Part shown: in pieces, positions 14,118-23,000 of the stretch | Layout: each line of letters opens with the position of its first letter | Position numbering within the stretch: position 1 is the first letter of the stretch | Assembly: GCA_016197365.1 (NCBI GenBank) | Contig: JACPVS010000021.1 | Location: 62,001 to 126,000, forward strand | Reading direction: 5' to 3' | Length of the DNA stretch: 64,000 bases | From: Mycolicibacterium cosmeticum | Lineage (GTDB): Bacteria > Actinomycetota > Actinomycetes > Mycobacteriales > Mycobacteriaceae | Translations under genes and position numbers: made by a program | The notes under the pieces: model-generated | Told to the model about the DNA's origin: nothing | The model's database searches: none | The model's input: the letters and a program-made list of their open reading frames with translations, nothing else

Positions 14118-16835
14118 CTAGGCCGAATCGACCGCCACGACACCGCGCCGGATGTCGTTGATCCCACGTTTGGCCGCGGTGCGAAGTGCCGCATCCGGCG
14201 CCGCGTTGCGCACCTGATCCAGCAGGTCGAGAACCTGACGGCACCAGCGCACGAAATCACCCGCCGGCAGTGCCGACCCGTTGCGGTTCACATCGGAGGC
14301 CTGCAGCGCGCCCGCGAGGTCGCCGGTGGTCGCCCAGCGGTGGATGGCGGCGACGAAGCCGTAGTCGATTTCGCGGCTGGGCGCGATGCGGTGCCGGTTC
14401 TCGTCGGCGCGCAGGTCCGAGGAGATCCGCCGGGTGGCCGTCAGCGCGCTGCGCAGCCTTGAGGACGACAGATCCACACCTTGCGGTGTCGGCCCGTCAC
14501 CCCGGGACTCGAAGAGCACCGCCGAGATCACCCCGGCCAGTTCGGCGGCGTCCAGGCCGGCCCAGGCCCCGCCGCGCAGGCATTCGGCCACTAGGAGGTC
14601 GCTCTCGCTGTAGATCCTGGCCAGCAGTCGGCCGTCGTCGGTGACCTTGGTGTCCTCGTCGCGGCCTTCGATGAAGCCACGTTCGGTGAGCAGGACCAGG
14701 ATGCGGTCGAAAGTCCGCGCCAGCGAATTCGTCGCGGCGGAGACCTTCTGCTGTAGCTGTGCATTGTCGCGCTCGATACGCAGATACCGCTCGGCGATCC
14801 GGACCTGCTGCTCGCGGTCGGCGGCCGAGTGCACGGGGTGGCGGCGTAACTGGTCGCGCAGTGCGGGCAGTTCGGGATCGACGTCGCGGTCACCGTCCGG
14901 TGACCGCTTGCCGGACGGCACCCGCAGCCCGGCCGCGGCCGAACGCAACGCCGAGGCCAGGTCGCGGCGCACCCTGGGCTGGCGGTGCTCGACGAACTTG
15001 GGCAGGCTCATCGAACCCAGCGGTGCCGAGGCGCCCGAATAGTCCGACGACGAGATCCGGCCGGCCCAGCGGTGTTCGGTGAGGACGAGCGGGCGCGGAT
15101 CGTCACTGTCGCGGGCCGGTTCGAGCACGACGGCCAGGCCGCCGCGGCGGCCCTGGCTGATGGTGATGATGTCGCCACGGCGTAAGCCGGCCAACGCCTC
15201 GTCGGCGGCGTGCCTGCGCTGCAGCCGCGACGCGCGGGTCTGGGCGCGTTCGCGGGCCGAGATGTCCGCCCGCATCCGGGCGTAGTCCAGGACGCCGGAA
15301 TTCTTGCCGCCGAGTTCCTTGGCGATCTCGCCGAGCATGGTCTCGCCCCGGCTGATCCCGCGGACCAGTCCGACCACCGAACGGTCCGCCTGGAATTGCG
15401 CGAAAGACCGTTCCAGCAGCTTGCGGGCCTGGGTGGGGCCGAGCTGGCTGACCAGGTTGATGGTCATGTTGTACGACGGGGCGAACGAACTCTTGAGAGG
15501 GAAGGTGCGGGTGGAGGCCAGCCCGGCGACTTCGGCGGGTTCGGCGGCGTCGTCGCGGGGATCCCACAGCACCACCGCATGGCCTTCGACGTCGATGCCG
15601 CGGCGACCCGCCCGGCCGGTCAGTTGGGTGTACTCCCCCGGCGTCAACGGTGCATGCTGCTCACCGTTGTACTTCACCAGCCGTTCCAGCACCACCGTGC
15701 GAGCCGGCATATTGATGCCCAAAGCCAGTGTCTCCGTGGCGAATACCGCCTTCACCAGGCCCGCGGTGAACAGCTCCTCGACGGTGTGGCGAAATACCGG
15801 CAACATTCCCGCGTGGTGGGCGGCCAATCCGCGTAACAGTCCTTCGCGCCACTCGTAGTAGCCGAGCACCACCAGGTCGGATTCGGCCAGATCCGCGCAG
15901 CGGCGGTCGATGACCTCGGCGATGCGCGCGCGTTGCTCGTCGTCGGTGAGGCGCAGCGACGAACGCAGGCACTGTTTCACGGCGGCATCGCAGCCCGCCC
16001 GGGAGAACACGAATGTGATTGCGGGCAAAAGGCCTTCGGCATCGAGGGTGCTGATCACCTCGGGCCGGGTGGGTGGCCGGTTGAGGCTGGTCCGGCCCTG
16101 CTGACGGCCGCGGCCGCGCGGCTGCCAGTCGGCCTGGCGGTCCGCTTCCCGCCGGTGCGCGATATGCCTCAGCAGTTCGGGTGCCACCAAGGTGCGGTCG
16201 GTGCCCTCGAACAGGTCGAAGAGCCGCTTGCCGACCATCATGTGCTGCGAAAGAGGTACCGGCCGGTGCTCGTCGACCACGACGGTGGTGTCGCCACGCA
16301 CGGTCTTGATCCAGCCGCCGAACTCCTCGGCATTGCTCACCGTCGCCGAGAGACTGACCAGCCGCACCTCCTCGGGCAGGTGCAGGATGACCTCCTCCCA
16401 CACCGCCCCGCGCATCCGGTCGGCGAGGAAGTGCACCTCGTCCATCACGACGTGGGAAAGGCCGCGCAGTGCCGGCGAATCGGCGTAGAGCATGTTGCGC
16501 AGCACCTCGGTGGTCATGATGACCACCGGAGCGTCGCTGTTGATCGACTGATCACCGGTGAGTAGCCCGACCTTGTCGGGCCCGTAGCGTGCCACCAGGT
16601 CGGCGTGCTTCTGGTTGCTCAGGGCTTTGATGGGCGTGGTGTAGAAGCATTTGCGGCCGGCGGCCAGCGCGAGATGCACCGCGAACTCGCCCACCACGGT
16701 CTTGCCTGCGCCCGTGGGTGCGCACACCAGGACGCCATGCCCGGCTTCCAACGCGGTGCACGCCTTGATCTGGAATCCGTCGAGCGGGAACGGCAGCGCT
16801 GCGGCGAACGCGCTCAGCTCAGGTGGCGTCGTCAT
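14118..16835 (-). CDS. helY: DEAD/DEAH (Ski2/Mtr4-like) superfamily 2 helicase HelY
   Basis: A 905-residue ATP-dependent RNA helicase. Walker A is VCAPTGAGKTVVGEF, motif II is VMDEVHFLADRMRG (DEVH), motif III is LVSLSATVSNAEEFG, and the C-terminal helicase domain has ALGINMPARTVVLERLVKY and QLTGRAGRRGIDVEGHAV. The C-terminal half is the Ski2-type arch/helical region. Length matches M. tuberculosis HelY (906). The ATG at 16835 overlaps the tatC 3' end by 17 bases; a longer upstream frame is tatC antisense noise. The tatC-helY pairing is conserved. Confidence 0.94.
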   Translation of the reverse strand: MTTPPELSAFAAALPFPLDGFQIKACTALEAGHGVLVCAPTGAGKTVVGEFAVHLALAAGRKCFYTTPIKALSNQKHADLVARYGPDKVGLLTGDQSINSDAPVVIMTTEVLRNMLYADSPALRGLSHVVMDEVHFLADRMRGAVWEEVILHLPEEVRLVSLSATVSNAEEFGGWIKTVRGDTTVVVDEHRPVPLSQHMMVGKRLFDLFEGTDRTLVAPELLRHIAHRREADRQADWQPRGRGRQQGRTSLNRPPTRPEVISTLDAEGLLPAITFVFSRAGCDAAVKQCLRSSLRLTDDEQRARIAEVIDRRCADLAESDLVVLGYYEWREGLLRGLAAHHAGMLPVFRHTVEELFTAGLVKAVFATETLALGINMPARTVVLERLVKYNGEQHAPLTPGEYTQLTGRAGRRGIDVEGHAVVLWDPRDDAAEPAEVAGLASTRTFPLKSSFAPSYNMTINLVSQLGPTQARKLLERSFAQFQADRSVVGLVRGISRGETMLGEIAKELGGKNSGVLDYARMRADISARERAQTRASRLQRRHAADEALAGLRRGDIITISQGRRGGLAVVLEPARDSDDPRPLVLTEHRWAGRISSSDYSGASAPLGSMSLPKFVEHRQPRVRRDLASALRSAAAGLRVPSGKRSPDGDRDVDPELPALRDQLRRHPVHSAADREQQVRIAERYLRIERDNAQLQQKVSAATNSLARTFDRILVLLTERGFIEGRDEDTKVTDDGRLLARIYSESDLLVAECLRGGAWAGLDAAELAGVISAVLFESRGDGPTPQGVDLSSSRLRSALTATRRISSDLRADENRHRIAPSREIDYGFVAAIHRWATTGDLAGALQASDVNRNGSALPAGDFVRWCRQVLDLLDQVRNAAPDAALRTAAKRGINDIRRGVVAVDSA

Positions 16836-17757
16836 CGATCTTCGTCCCGGACGCCACGGTGGCCGGCGGCGCGATCGGTTCGGCCGGCCCGATGGGCGCG
16901 GCCTCGTCGTCGGGCACGTCCTCGGCAGCACTGCGCTTGGCCTTCCGGGAATCGTGCAGGCGCGCAATCTGGATCGAGAATTCGAGTAGGAGCGTCAAGG
17001 CGCACGACAACGCCAGCATCGAGAACGGGTCGGAGCCCGGGGTCGCCAGCGCCGCGAAGACGAACACGCCGAAGATCAGCCCCCGCCGCCATGCCTTGAG
17101 CTTCTCGTAGGTCAGCACCCCGATCAGGTTCAGCATGATGATCAGCAGCGGGAATTCGAAGCTGATCCCGAACACCAGCAGCAGGTTGAGCAGGAACCCG
17201 AAGTACTGGTCACCGTTGAGCGCGGTCACCTGGACGTCACTGCCGACGGTCAGCAGGAAACTCAGCGCCTTGGCCAGCACCACATAGGCCAGGATCGCGC
17301 CGGTGATGAACAGCGTGGCGCCGAACCCCACGAACAACATCGCGAAGCGACGTTCCTTCTTGTACAGCCCAGGGGTGATGAACGCCCAGATCTGGTGCAG
17401 CCACACAGGGCAGGCCAGCACCACACCCGCGGTCAGCGCGACCTTCAGCCGCAGCATGAACTGGTCGAAGGGCGCCGTCGCCAACAGCCGGCACTGGCCA
17501 TCCGGGGAGATGGACGCGCGCGCCGAATCCGGCAGCGCGCAATACGGTCCGCGCAGCCACTCACCAAGGCTGTGCAGACCGAAGAAGCCGTGGGTGTACC
17601 AGAAGAAGCCCAGCGTGGTGGTCACCACGACAGCCGCCATGGCGATCAGCAGTCGATTGCGCAGCTCGGCCAGATGGTCGACGAGCGACATGGTGCCGTC
17701 GGGATTGGCCCGGGCACGGCGCTGCCGTGGGTCGAGCTTCTTGAAGATTCCGGACAT
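16819..17757 (-). CDS. tatC: Twin-arginine translocase receptor subunit TatC
   Basis: A 312-residue inner-membrane protein with six predicted TM helices. The family signatures are SLVDHLAELRNRLL near the N-terminus, the periplasmic loop before ALTAGVVLACPVWLHQIWAFITPGLY, and FGISFEFPLLIIMLNLIGV. It binds the RR signal peptide and forms the Tat complex with TatA. The hydrophilic C-terminal tail (about 50 residues) is typical of mycobacteria. It lies 58 bases after tatA. Confidence 0.95.
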   Translation of the reverse strand: MSGIFKKLDPRQRRARANPDGTMSLVDHLAELRNRLLIAMAAVVVTTTLGFFWYTHGFFGLHSLGEWLRGPYCALPDSARASISPDGQCRLLATAPFDQFMLRLKVALTAGVVLACPVWLHQIWAFITPGLYKKERRFAMLFVGFGATLFITGAILAYVVLAKALSFLLTVGSDVQVTALNGDQYFGFLLNLLLVFGISFEFPLLIIMLNLIGVLTYEKLKAWRRGLIFGVFVFAALATPGSDPFSMLALSCALTLLLEFSIQIARLHDSRKAKRSAAEDVPDDEAAPIGPAEPIAPPATVASGTKIDDDAT

Positions 17758-17815
17758 GGGTCAGAACACGCCACTACGCCACGGCGTCACGCCGCAACGG
17801 ATGAGCGCGAAGCTG

Positions 17816-18055
17816 TCAGGCCGGCCGTTTATCGGAGGTCTGCTCGGGCGCGGGGGTGTCGACACGCTCCGAGGTGATCGGCTTGGCCGGCTCGGAATCG
17901 GTGTGCGACTCGGCCTGCATCTCCTTGATCTCCGACTTGAAGATCCGCATCGACTTGCCCAGCGAACGTGCCGCGTCCGGGAGCTTCTTGGCGCCGAACA
18001 GCAGAACGAACACCGCGATGACGATCAACCAATGCCACGGTTGAAGACCGCCCAT
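17816..18055 (-). CDS. tatA: Twin-arginine translocase pore subunit TatA
   Basis: A 79-residue protein: short periplasmic N-terminus, one TM helix (HWLIVIAVFVLLFGAKKLPD with the FG hinge), an amphipathic helix (AARSLGKSMRIFKSEIKEM) and an acidic tail. This is the standard TatA layout. It forms the protein-conducting assembly with TatC, encoded next. Upstream is pafC, 30 bases away, so pafB-pafC-tatA-tatC-helY is probably one operon. Confidence 0.95.
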   Translation of the reverse strand: MGGLQPWHWLIVIAVFVLLFGAKKLPDAARSLGKSMRIFKSEIKEMQAESHTDSEPAKPITSERVDTPAPEQTSDKRPA

Positions 18056-18085
18056 TCAGTCACCTCCAAAAGATTGAGCCCGAGT

Positions 18086-19027
18086 CTACCCGTCTTCGTA
18101 AGCATGCAGCGCGGCCGCGGCCGACTCCCGCACCCGTGCCGCGAGCGCCGCCGGTTCCAGCACCCGCACGGCCGAGCCGAAGCCCAGCACGAATCGGGCC
18201 ATCCAGGCATCCGAGGCGTAGGTCATGGCGGCCTCGAAGGCGCCGCCGGGCAGCTCGCGCACCACCCGCAGTGGGTAATAGTCGAACATCCATGAGGCCG
18301 AACGGTCGATGAGCAGCGTCGCCGACGGCAGCGCAGGGTCGGCGTCGAACAGCGACGTGTCGGGTTCGGCCGCCACCGCCGGTTCGGGTGGGGCGGACGG
18401 TTCGTCGAGCACCTCGGCGCTGACGATCCGGTCGAACCGGAACAGGCGCACGCCCTCGGCCGACCGGCACCACGCCTCCAGATAGCTGGTGTCGCCCACC
18501 AAAACCACGCGGATGGGGTCGACGACGCGCACCGACACCGCGTCGTGGGATGCCGAGTGGTACTCGATGGACAGCGCGCGGCCCGTCCGCGTCGCGGCAC
18601 GCACCGCCGCGGCGGGGGCGCTCTCGGTGTGCGTCGGTTCCTCGACCGCCAGGGTGGACCCGGCCGCCGATTCGATCTTGGCGATCGCACTGCGTGCGGC
18701 CTCCGGGTCGAGGATGCCCGGCACATCCAGCAGAGCGCGCAGGGCCACCAGGATGCCGGTCGCCTCCGGCGAGGTCAGCCGCAGTGCGCGGTCCATGCCT
18801 GCGGAGAAGATCACCTCGATGTTGTCGCCGTCGAAGTCCAGGTCGATCAGGTCGCCCGGCCCGCCGCCGGGCAGCCCGCACATCCACAGCTGGTTGAGGT
18901 CGGCGAGCAGTTGCTTGCGGGTGACGCCGAGTTCGGCCGCCGCCTCCTCGTGACTGATCTGCGGATGGGCCTGGAAGTACGGCACCATGTTCAGCAGCCG
19001 GACCAGCCGCTCGGACACCTGTGTCAT
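18086..19027 (-). CDS. pafC: WYL-domain regulator PafC
   Basis: A 313-residue protein with an N-terminal winged helix (HPQISHEEAAAELGVTRKQLLADLNQL) and a WYL domain (RALSIEYHSASHDAVSVRVVDP, YLEAWCRSAEGVRLFRFDRI). With PafB it forms the heterodimer that switches on the LexA-independent DNA damage response in mycobacteria. The start overlaps the pafB stop by four bases. The WYL domain is thought to sense a nucleic acid ligand. Confidence 0.93.
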   Translation of the reverse strand: MTQVSERLVRLLNMVPYFQAHPQISHEEAAAELGVTRKQLLADLNQLWMCGLPGGGPGDLIDLDFDGDNIEVIFSAGMDRALRLTSPEATGILVALRALLDVPGILDPEAARSAIAKIESAAGSTLAVEEPTHTESAPAAAVRAATRTGRALSIEYHSASHDAVSVRVVDPIRVVLVGDTSYLEAWCRSAEGVRLFRFDRIVSAEVLDEPSAPPEPAVAAEPDTSLFDADPALPSATLLIDRSASWMFDYYPLRVVRELPGGAFEAAMTYASDAWMARFVLGFGSAVRVLEPAALAARVRESAAAALHAYEDG

Positions 19028-20016
19028 GGGACTGAGACCTCCGCCTGCGCCCGCAGCCGGGCCACCACGTCCTCACGCAATGCCGGCGGCTCCAGGGCCA
19101 CGGCATCGCTACCGTAACTGGCGATCTCGCGGGCCAGCCGGTCCGACATACCGATGTCGACGGTGATCACCTCGCCAGGACGATCGTCGAACGTCTCGGG
19201 CCGGGTCTCGGTGGCCTGACGGCGCAGGGCGGTGGCCCGGCCGTCGGCGATCCAGACGCGGGCCCGCTCTCCGGTGGGGATCTCGGCGACAACCCGGGCC
19301 ACCACCTCGCGCAGGTTCACCTCGACCGGTTTGTGCACGGCGCCCGCCGGTCCCACCTGCGCGGGCACACTCCCGATCCGGGAGAGCCGGAAGGTCCTGA
19401 TGTCATCGCGATCCCGGTCGTGCCCCACCAGGTACCACCGCCCGCGATGGGTCACCACACCCCAGGGTTCGACGGTGCGGGTCCGGAACGGCTCGCTGCG
19501 CGCCGGCCGGTGATCGAACTGCACGGCGTGCCCGGAATCGATGGCGGACAACAAGACTCGCAACACCTCTTCGGAACCACGCAGGCCGGGCAGACTGGCA
19601 GTCGAGGTGATCGCGATGTCGGCGTCGGCGTCGACGTCCACCCCGGCGGCGCGCAGTTTGAGGACCGCGCTCTGGGTCGCCGTCACCAGCTCCGGGGACT
19701 GCCACAACTGGGTGGCGACCGCCACCGCGGCCGCTTCGTCGTCGGTCAGCTGGACCGGCGGCAGGGCGTAGGCGTCCCGGTTGATGCGGTAACCCTCGGT
19801 CGGATCGAACGCCGACACCCGCCCGGTCTCCAGTGGGATGCCCAGGTCGCGTAGTTCGTTCTTGTCGCGCTCGAACATCCGGGAGAAGGCCTCGTCGCTG
19901 GGGCTTTCGTTGTATCCGGCGACGGAGTTGCGGATCTTGTCGGCGGTCAGATAGCTGCTGGTGGCCAGGAGCGCGATGACCAGATTCATCAACCGCTCGA
20001 CCTTGGATGTCGCCAC
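19024..20016 (-). CDS. pafB: WYL-domain regulator PafB
   Basis: A 330-residue partner of PafC: N-terminal winged helix (MATSKVERLMNLVIALLATSSYLTADKIRNSVAGY) and a WYL core (AVQFDHRPARSEPFRTRTVEPWGVVTHRGRWYLVGHDRDRDDIRTFRLSRI). The GTG start is six bases after a -10 TAGGAT (minus strand, 20023-20028), so a leaderless transcript probably begins here and runs to helY. In M. tuberculosis pafA directly precedes these genes; here a small ORF intervenes. Confidence 0.93.
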   Translation of the reverse strand: MATSKVERLMNLVIALLATSSYLTADKIRNSVAGYNESPSDEAFSRMFERDKNELRDLGIPLETGRVSAFDPTEGYRINRDAYALPPVQLTDDEAAAVAVATQLWQSPELVTATQSAVLKLRAAGVDVDADADIAITSTASLPGLRGSEEVLRVLLSAIDSGHAVQFDHRPARSEPFRTRTVEPWGVVTHRGRWYLVGHDRDRDDIRTFRLSRIGSVPAQVGPAGAVHKPVEVNLREVVARVVAEIPTGERARVWIADGRATALRRQATETRPETFDDRPGEVITVDIGMSDRLAREIASYGSDAVALEPPALREDVVARLRAQAEVSVP

Positions 20017-20083
20017 TGCAGAATCCTAAGCCGTGGCGGCACCCGTTCCCGTCACCGGCGCCGGTACATTTCCCCGGTACGCG

Positions 20084-20311
20084 TCACTTCTTCTTGGGGA
20101 TGACGATCACGACGATCAGCGTCAGGATCGAGAAGAACAGCCCGAGGACGCCCCAGCCGATCGCGCTGCGCCCCTTCGTGCCCGCGATGACGGCGCAGAT
20201 GATGGCCGCGATGACGCTACCGATCAGAACGAAGATGCCTTTGATGCCGCGGAGGATGAAGCCTGCCGCCATCGGGGCGTCGGCACTGGCGAGTATCAGT
20301 GAGTGCAGCAT
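20084..20311 (-). CDS. Small two-TM membrane protein, unknown
   Basis: A frame of 75 codons from the ATG at 20311 (62 from the ATG at 20272). Two hydrophobic helices (GIFVLIGSVIAAIICAVIAG and WGVLGLFFSILTLIVVIVI) are joined by a short TKGRSAIG loop, ending in PKKK. No clear ribosome site is visible for either start. It lies between pafA and pafB in the same direction. The clean TM pattern and the lysine tail suggest a real gene, but no family is recognised. Confidence 0.5.
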   Translation of the reverse strand: MLHSLILASADAPMAAGFILRGIKGIFVLIGSVIAAIICAVIAGTKGRSAIGWGVLGLFFSILTLIVVIVIPKKK

Positions 20312-20381
20312 CGGGCAGAAATACCCTGCGCCGGCGTGTCCTAACGCAAGCGTCAAAGACTCACAGTGAACCGGCAGGGGC

Positions 20382-21740
20382 TCACATGCTCGCGATCAGC
20401 CGCTTGACCCGCTCGTCGACCGAGCGGAACGGGTCCTTGCACAGGACGGTGCGTTGCGCCTGGTCGTTGAGCTTGAGGTGCACCCAGTCGACGGTGAAGT
20501 CCCGCCCGGCTTCCTGTGCGGCACTGATGAATTCGCCACGCAGCTTGGCCCGGGTGGTTTGCGGCGGGGTGTTCACCGCAGCCTCGATCTCCTCGTCGGT
20601 GGTGATCCGGGTGGCCAGGCCCTTGCGCTGCAGCAGGTCGAACACGCCGCGGCCGCGCTTGATGTCGTGGTACGCCAGATCCAGCTGGGCGATCTTCGGG
20701 TCGGACAGCTCCATGTCGTAGCGGTCCTGGTAGCGCTGGAACAGTTTGCGCTTGATGACCCAGTCGATCTCGGTGTCGACCTTCGCGAAGTCCTGGGCCT
20801 CGACCGCATCGAGCTGACGGCCCCACAGGTCGACGACCTGATCGACCTGCGCGTTGGACTCGCGGGTCTGCAGGTACTCCACGGCCCGGCCGTAGTACTC
20901 GCGCTGGATGTCCAGGGCGCTGGCCTGACGGCCACCGGCAAGGCGCACCGGCCGGCGCCCGGTCAGGTCGTGGCTGACCTCGCGGATCGCCCGGATCGGG
21001 TTGTCCAGCGAGAAATCGCGGAACGCCACCCCGGCCTCGATCATCTCCAGGACCAGGGACGCGGTGCCCACCTTGAGCATGGTGGTGGTCTCGCTCATGT
21101 TCGAGTCGCCGACGATCACGTGCAGGCGGCGGTACTTCTCGGCGTCGGCGTGCGGTTCGTCGCGGGTGTTGATGATGGGGCGCGACCGGGTGGTGGCGCT
21201 CGAGACGCCCTCCCAGATGTGCTCGGCGCGCTGGCTGAGGCAGAACGTCGCGGCCTTCGGGGTTTGCAGCACCTTGCCCGCACCGCAGATCAGCTGCCGG
21301 GTGACCAGGAAGGGCAGCAGCACATCGGAGATCCGGGAGAACTCCCCCGCCCGCACGATGAGGTAATTCTCGTGGCAGCCATAGGAGTTGCCCGCGGAGT
21401 CGGTGTTGTTCTTGAACAGGTAGATGTCGCCGCCGATGCCCTCATCGGTGAGCCGCTGCTCGGCGTCGATCAACAGATCCTCGAGCACGCGCTCGCCCGC
21501 GCGGTCGTGGGTGACCAGCTGCGCCAGGTTGTCGCACTCGGCCGTGGCGTACTCGGGGTGCGACCCCACATCGAGGTACAACCGGGCCCCGTTACGCAGG
21601 AACACGTTGGAGCTCCGCCCCCAGGACACCACCCGCCGGAAGAGATAGCGGGCGACCTCGTCCGGGCTGAGCCGACGATGACCGTGAAAAGTGCAGGTCA
21701 CGCCAAATTCGGTCTCGATACCCATGATCCGTCGCTGCAC
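20382..21740 (-). CDS. pafA: Pup--protein ligase PafA
   Basis: A 452-residue glutamine-synthetase-fold ligase that joins the C-terminal glutamate of Pup to substrate lysines. It begins MQRRIMGIETEFGVTCTFHG with the catalytic metal-binding glutamates, and contains NGARLYLDVGSHPEYATAE, LFKNNTDSAGNSYGCHENYL and INTRDEPHADAEKYRRLHVIVGDSN. It is nearly identical to M. tuberculosis PafA. The GTG start lies seven bases after a -10 TAAGCT (minus strand, 21748-21753). Here it is separated from pup-prcBA by an 8.5-kb signalling operon and a scar of gene remnants. Confidence 0.96.
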   Translation of the reverse strand: MQRRIMGIETEFGVTCTFHGHRRLSPDEVARYLFRRVVSWGRSSNVFLRNGARLYLDVGSHPEYATAECDNLAQLVTHDRAGERVLEDLLIDAEQRLTDEGIGGDIYLFKNNTDSAGNSYGCHENYLIVRAGEFSRISDVLLPFLVTRQLICGAGKVLQTPKAATFCLSQRAEHIWEGVSSATTRSRPIINTRDEPHADAEKYRRLHVIVGDSNMSETTTMLKVGTASLVLEMIEAGVAFRDFSLDNPIRAIREVSHDLTGRRPVRLAGGRQASALDIQREYYGRAVEYLQTRESNAQVDQVVDLWGRQLDAVEAQDFAKVDTEIDWVIKRKLFQRYQDRYDMELSDPKIAQLDLAYHDIKRGRGVFDLLQRKGLATRITTDEEIEAAVNTPPQTTRAKLRGEFISAAQEAGRDFTVDWVHLKLNDQAQRTVLCKDPFRSVDERVKRLIASM

Positions 21741-21803
21741 ACAGTCGAGCTTACGGGGTGGGTCTCGGTATCGGTGGGCAAGCCGCGGCGGACGGCACCC
21801 GTG

Positions 21804-21975
21804 TCAGGCGACGCGCAACCCGTCCAGGACGAACCCGAGTGACGCCGCCACACCACGTCGTCACCCCCGGACATCGCGATGACACGGGCCATGGCCCCGA
21901 TCAGGGTGGCCAGGTCGGCCGGGCCGAAATCCGGCCGCAGCACCCCGGCGTCGCGGGCGCGTGTCACCGTCGATT
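21804..21975 (-). pseudogene. TetR regulator, C-terminal remnant (frameshifted)
   Basis: On the reverse strand a stretch reads RARDAGVLRPDFGPADLATLIGAMARVIAMSGGDDVVWRRH, typical of the ligand-binding C-terminus of TetR regulators. Just after that, one base is missing: the next frame gives LGFVLDGLRVA and a stop at 21804-21806, the expected family ending. The DNA-binding half is absent. The break at about 21975 abuts an SDR remnant on the opposite strand, as if a deletion removed both 5' ends of a divergent pair. Confidence 0.7.
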
Positions 21976-22396
21976 CCAGAAGGCCGCCACCGCGACCGCA
22001 TTCACCGCCGACGCGACCGATCCGGCTTCCCTGCGCTCGGCGATCGACGCCGCCCGCCGACGATTCGGGCGCATCGACGTCGGTTACTACGGTCCGGCCG
22101 CGACCATGCCGCTCACCGATATCACCGGACTGGACGCCGATGGAGCCCGTGCGGCGCTCGCCGGGGTGCTTCCCGCGGTCGATTTCGCCTCGGTGTTGCT
22201 CCCGGAACTGCGCGAGCGCGGCGACGGCGGACTGCTGTTCGCGGGCGGCCTGAGCAGCGTCGTACCGATGCCGCCGCTGGGCGGGCTGGCCCTGATGTCG
22301 GCGGCACTGCTCGACCCCGACGATCTGGCGGACAGGCTGTGGGGGCTCTATCGCGGCCGAGTCGAGGGCGAAGCCGTGATCAACGCGCTCAACTGA
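21976..22396 (+). pseudogene. SDR-type oxidoreductase remnant with internal deletion
   Basis: From about 21976 the plus strand reads TAFTADATDPASLRSAIDAARRRFGRIDVGYYGPAATMP, the middle of a short-chain dehydrogenase. It continues to PMPPLGGLALMSAAL, then jumps directly to LDPDDLADRLWGLYRGRVEGEAVINALN, the C-terminal end. The cofactor-binding N-terminus and the stretch that should hold the active-site Tyr/Lys are missing. The frame is open but the enzyme cannot be functional. Its stop overlaps the FHA gene end by eight bases. Confidence 0.7.
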
Positions 22397-23000
22397 CCCG
22401 CACGACGGTGATCGTGGTCCACGCACCGACATGGATGCGGTCACCGTCGGCCAGCGACGTCTCCACGCCCTCGGGCAGCCGGTCGTCGCTGCCGTTGAGG
22501 CTGGTGCCGTTGGTGGACCCGATGTCGGTGACGCTCAAGCCGTTGCCGTCCAGCCGCAGCACCGCGTGCTGGGTGGACACACCACGGTCGGCCGGATGCA
22601 GGGCGAGGTCGATCTGCGGATCCACCCCCTTGTCGGGATTGCGCCGGCCGATCAGCGTGACCTCCTGGTCCAGGCTGATCCGGCGTTCGGGGAAGTACGC
22701 CGGGAAGTCCACGGTGTCGGGCCCTTCGCGGGCCAGCACCCGCTCGTAGAACTCCCGATCGGCGGCGATGACGACGGTCCAGGCCACCGCCGCCGAGGAC
22801 TGCGCGCCGGGTGGCGGCAGCGCCGAATCGTGGCCGCAGGCCTCGCAGAACCTGCCGGTGATGGGCGCCGCACAGGCCGGGCATTGCCGGGTGGCGACTG
22901 CCGCAGGTGGCTCCGCCACGGCCGGATCACCGATGGGAGACCCGCAGACGTCGCAGAAGTCCTCGGCAACCGAGGTGTGCCCGTCGACGCAGATCGGCAT
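22389..23000 (-). CDS. FHA-domain protein with two N-terminal zinc ribbons
   Basis: A 203-residue protein. Residues 4-19 (Cys4, His8, Cys16, Cys19) and 40-55 (CPAC and CEAC) are two small zinc-binding knuckles. Residues about 110-200 are a forkhead-associated domain with the phosphothreonine-binding pattern GRR...RGVSTQHAVLRL...DIGSTNGTSLNG. It probably reads phosphothreonine marks made by the PknG-like kinase of the same operon. It is the last of seven genes; its ATG overlaps the VWA stop by one base (TGATG). The zinc knuckles recur in the kinase and the phosphatase. Confidence 0.85.
   Translation of the reverse strand: MPICVDGHTSVAEDFCDVCGSPIGDPAVAEPPAAVATRQCPACAAPITGRFCEACGHDSALPPPGAQSSAAVAWTVVIAADREFYERVLAREGPDTVDFPAYFPERRISLDQEVTLIGRRNPDKGVDPQIDLALHPADRGVSTQHAVLRLDGNGLSVTDIGSTNGTSLNGSDDRLPEGVETSLADGDRIHVGAWTTITVVRVS

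Noticed and set aside
21698..22444. 248-codon minus-strand frame as a complete TetR gene
   Set aside because: Only about 45 codons near 21840-21975 are TetR-like; the rest is antisense to the SDR remnant.
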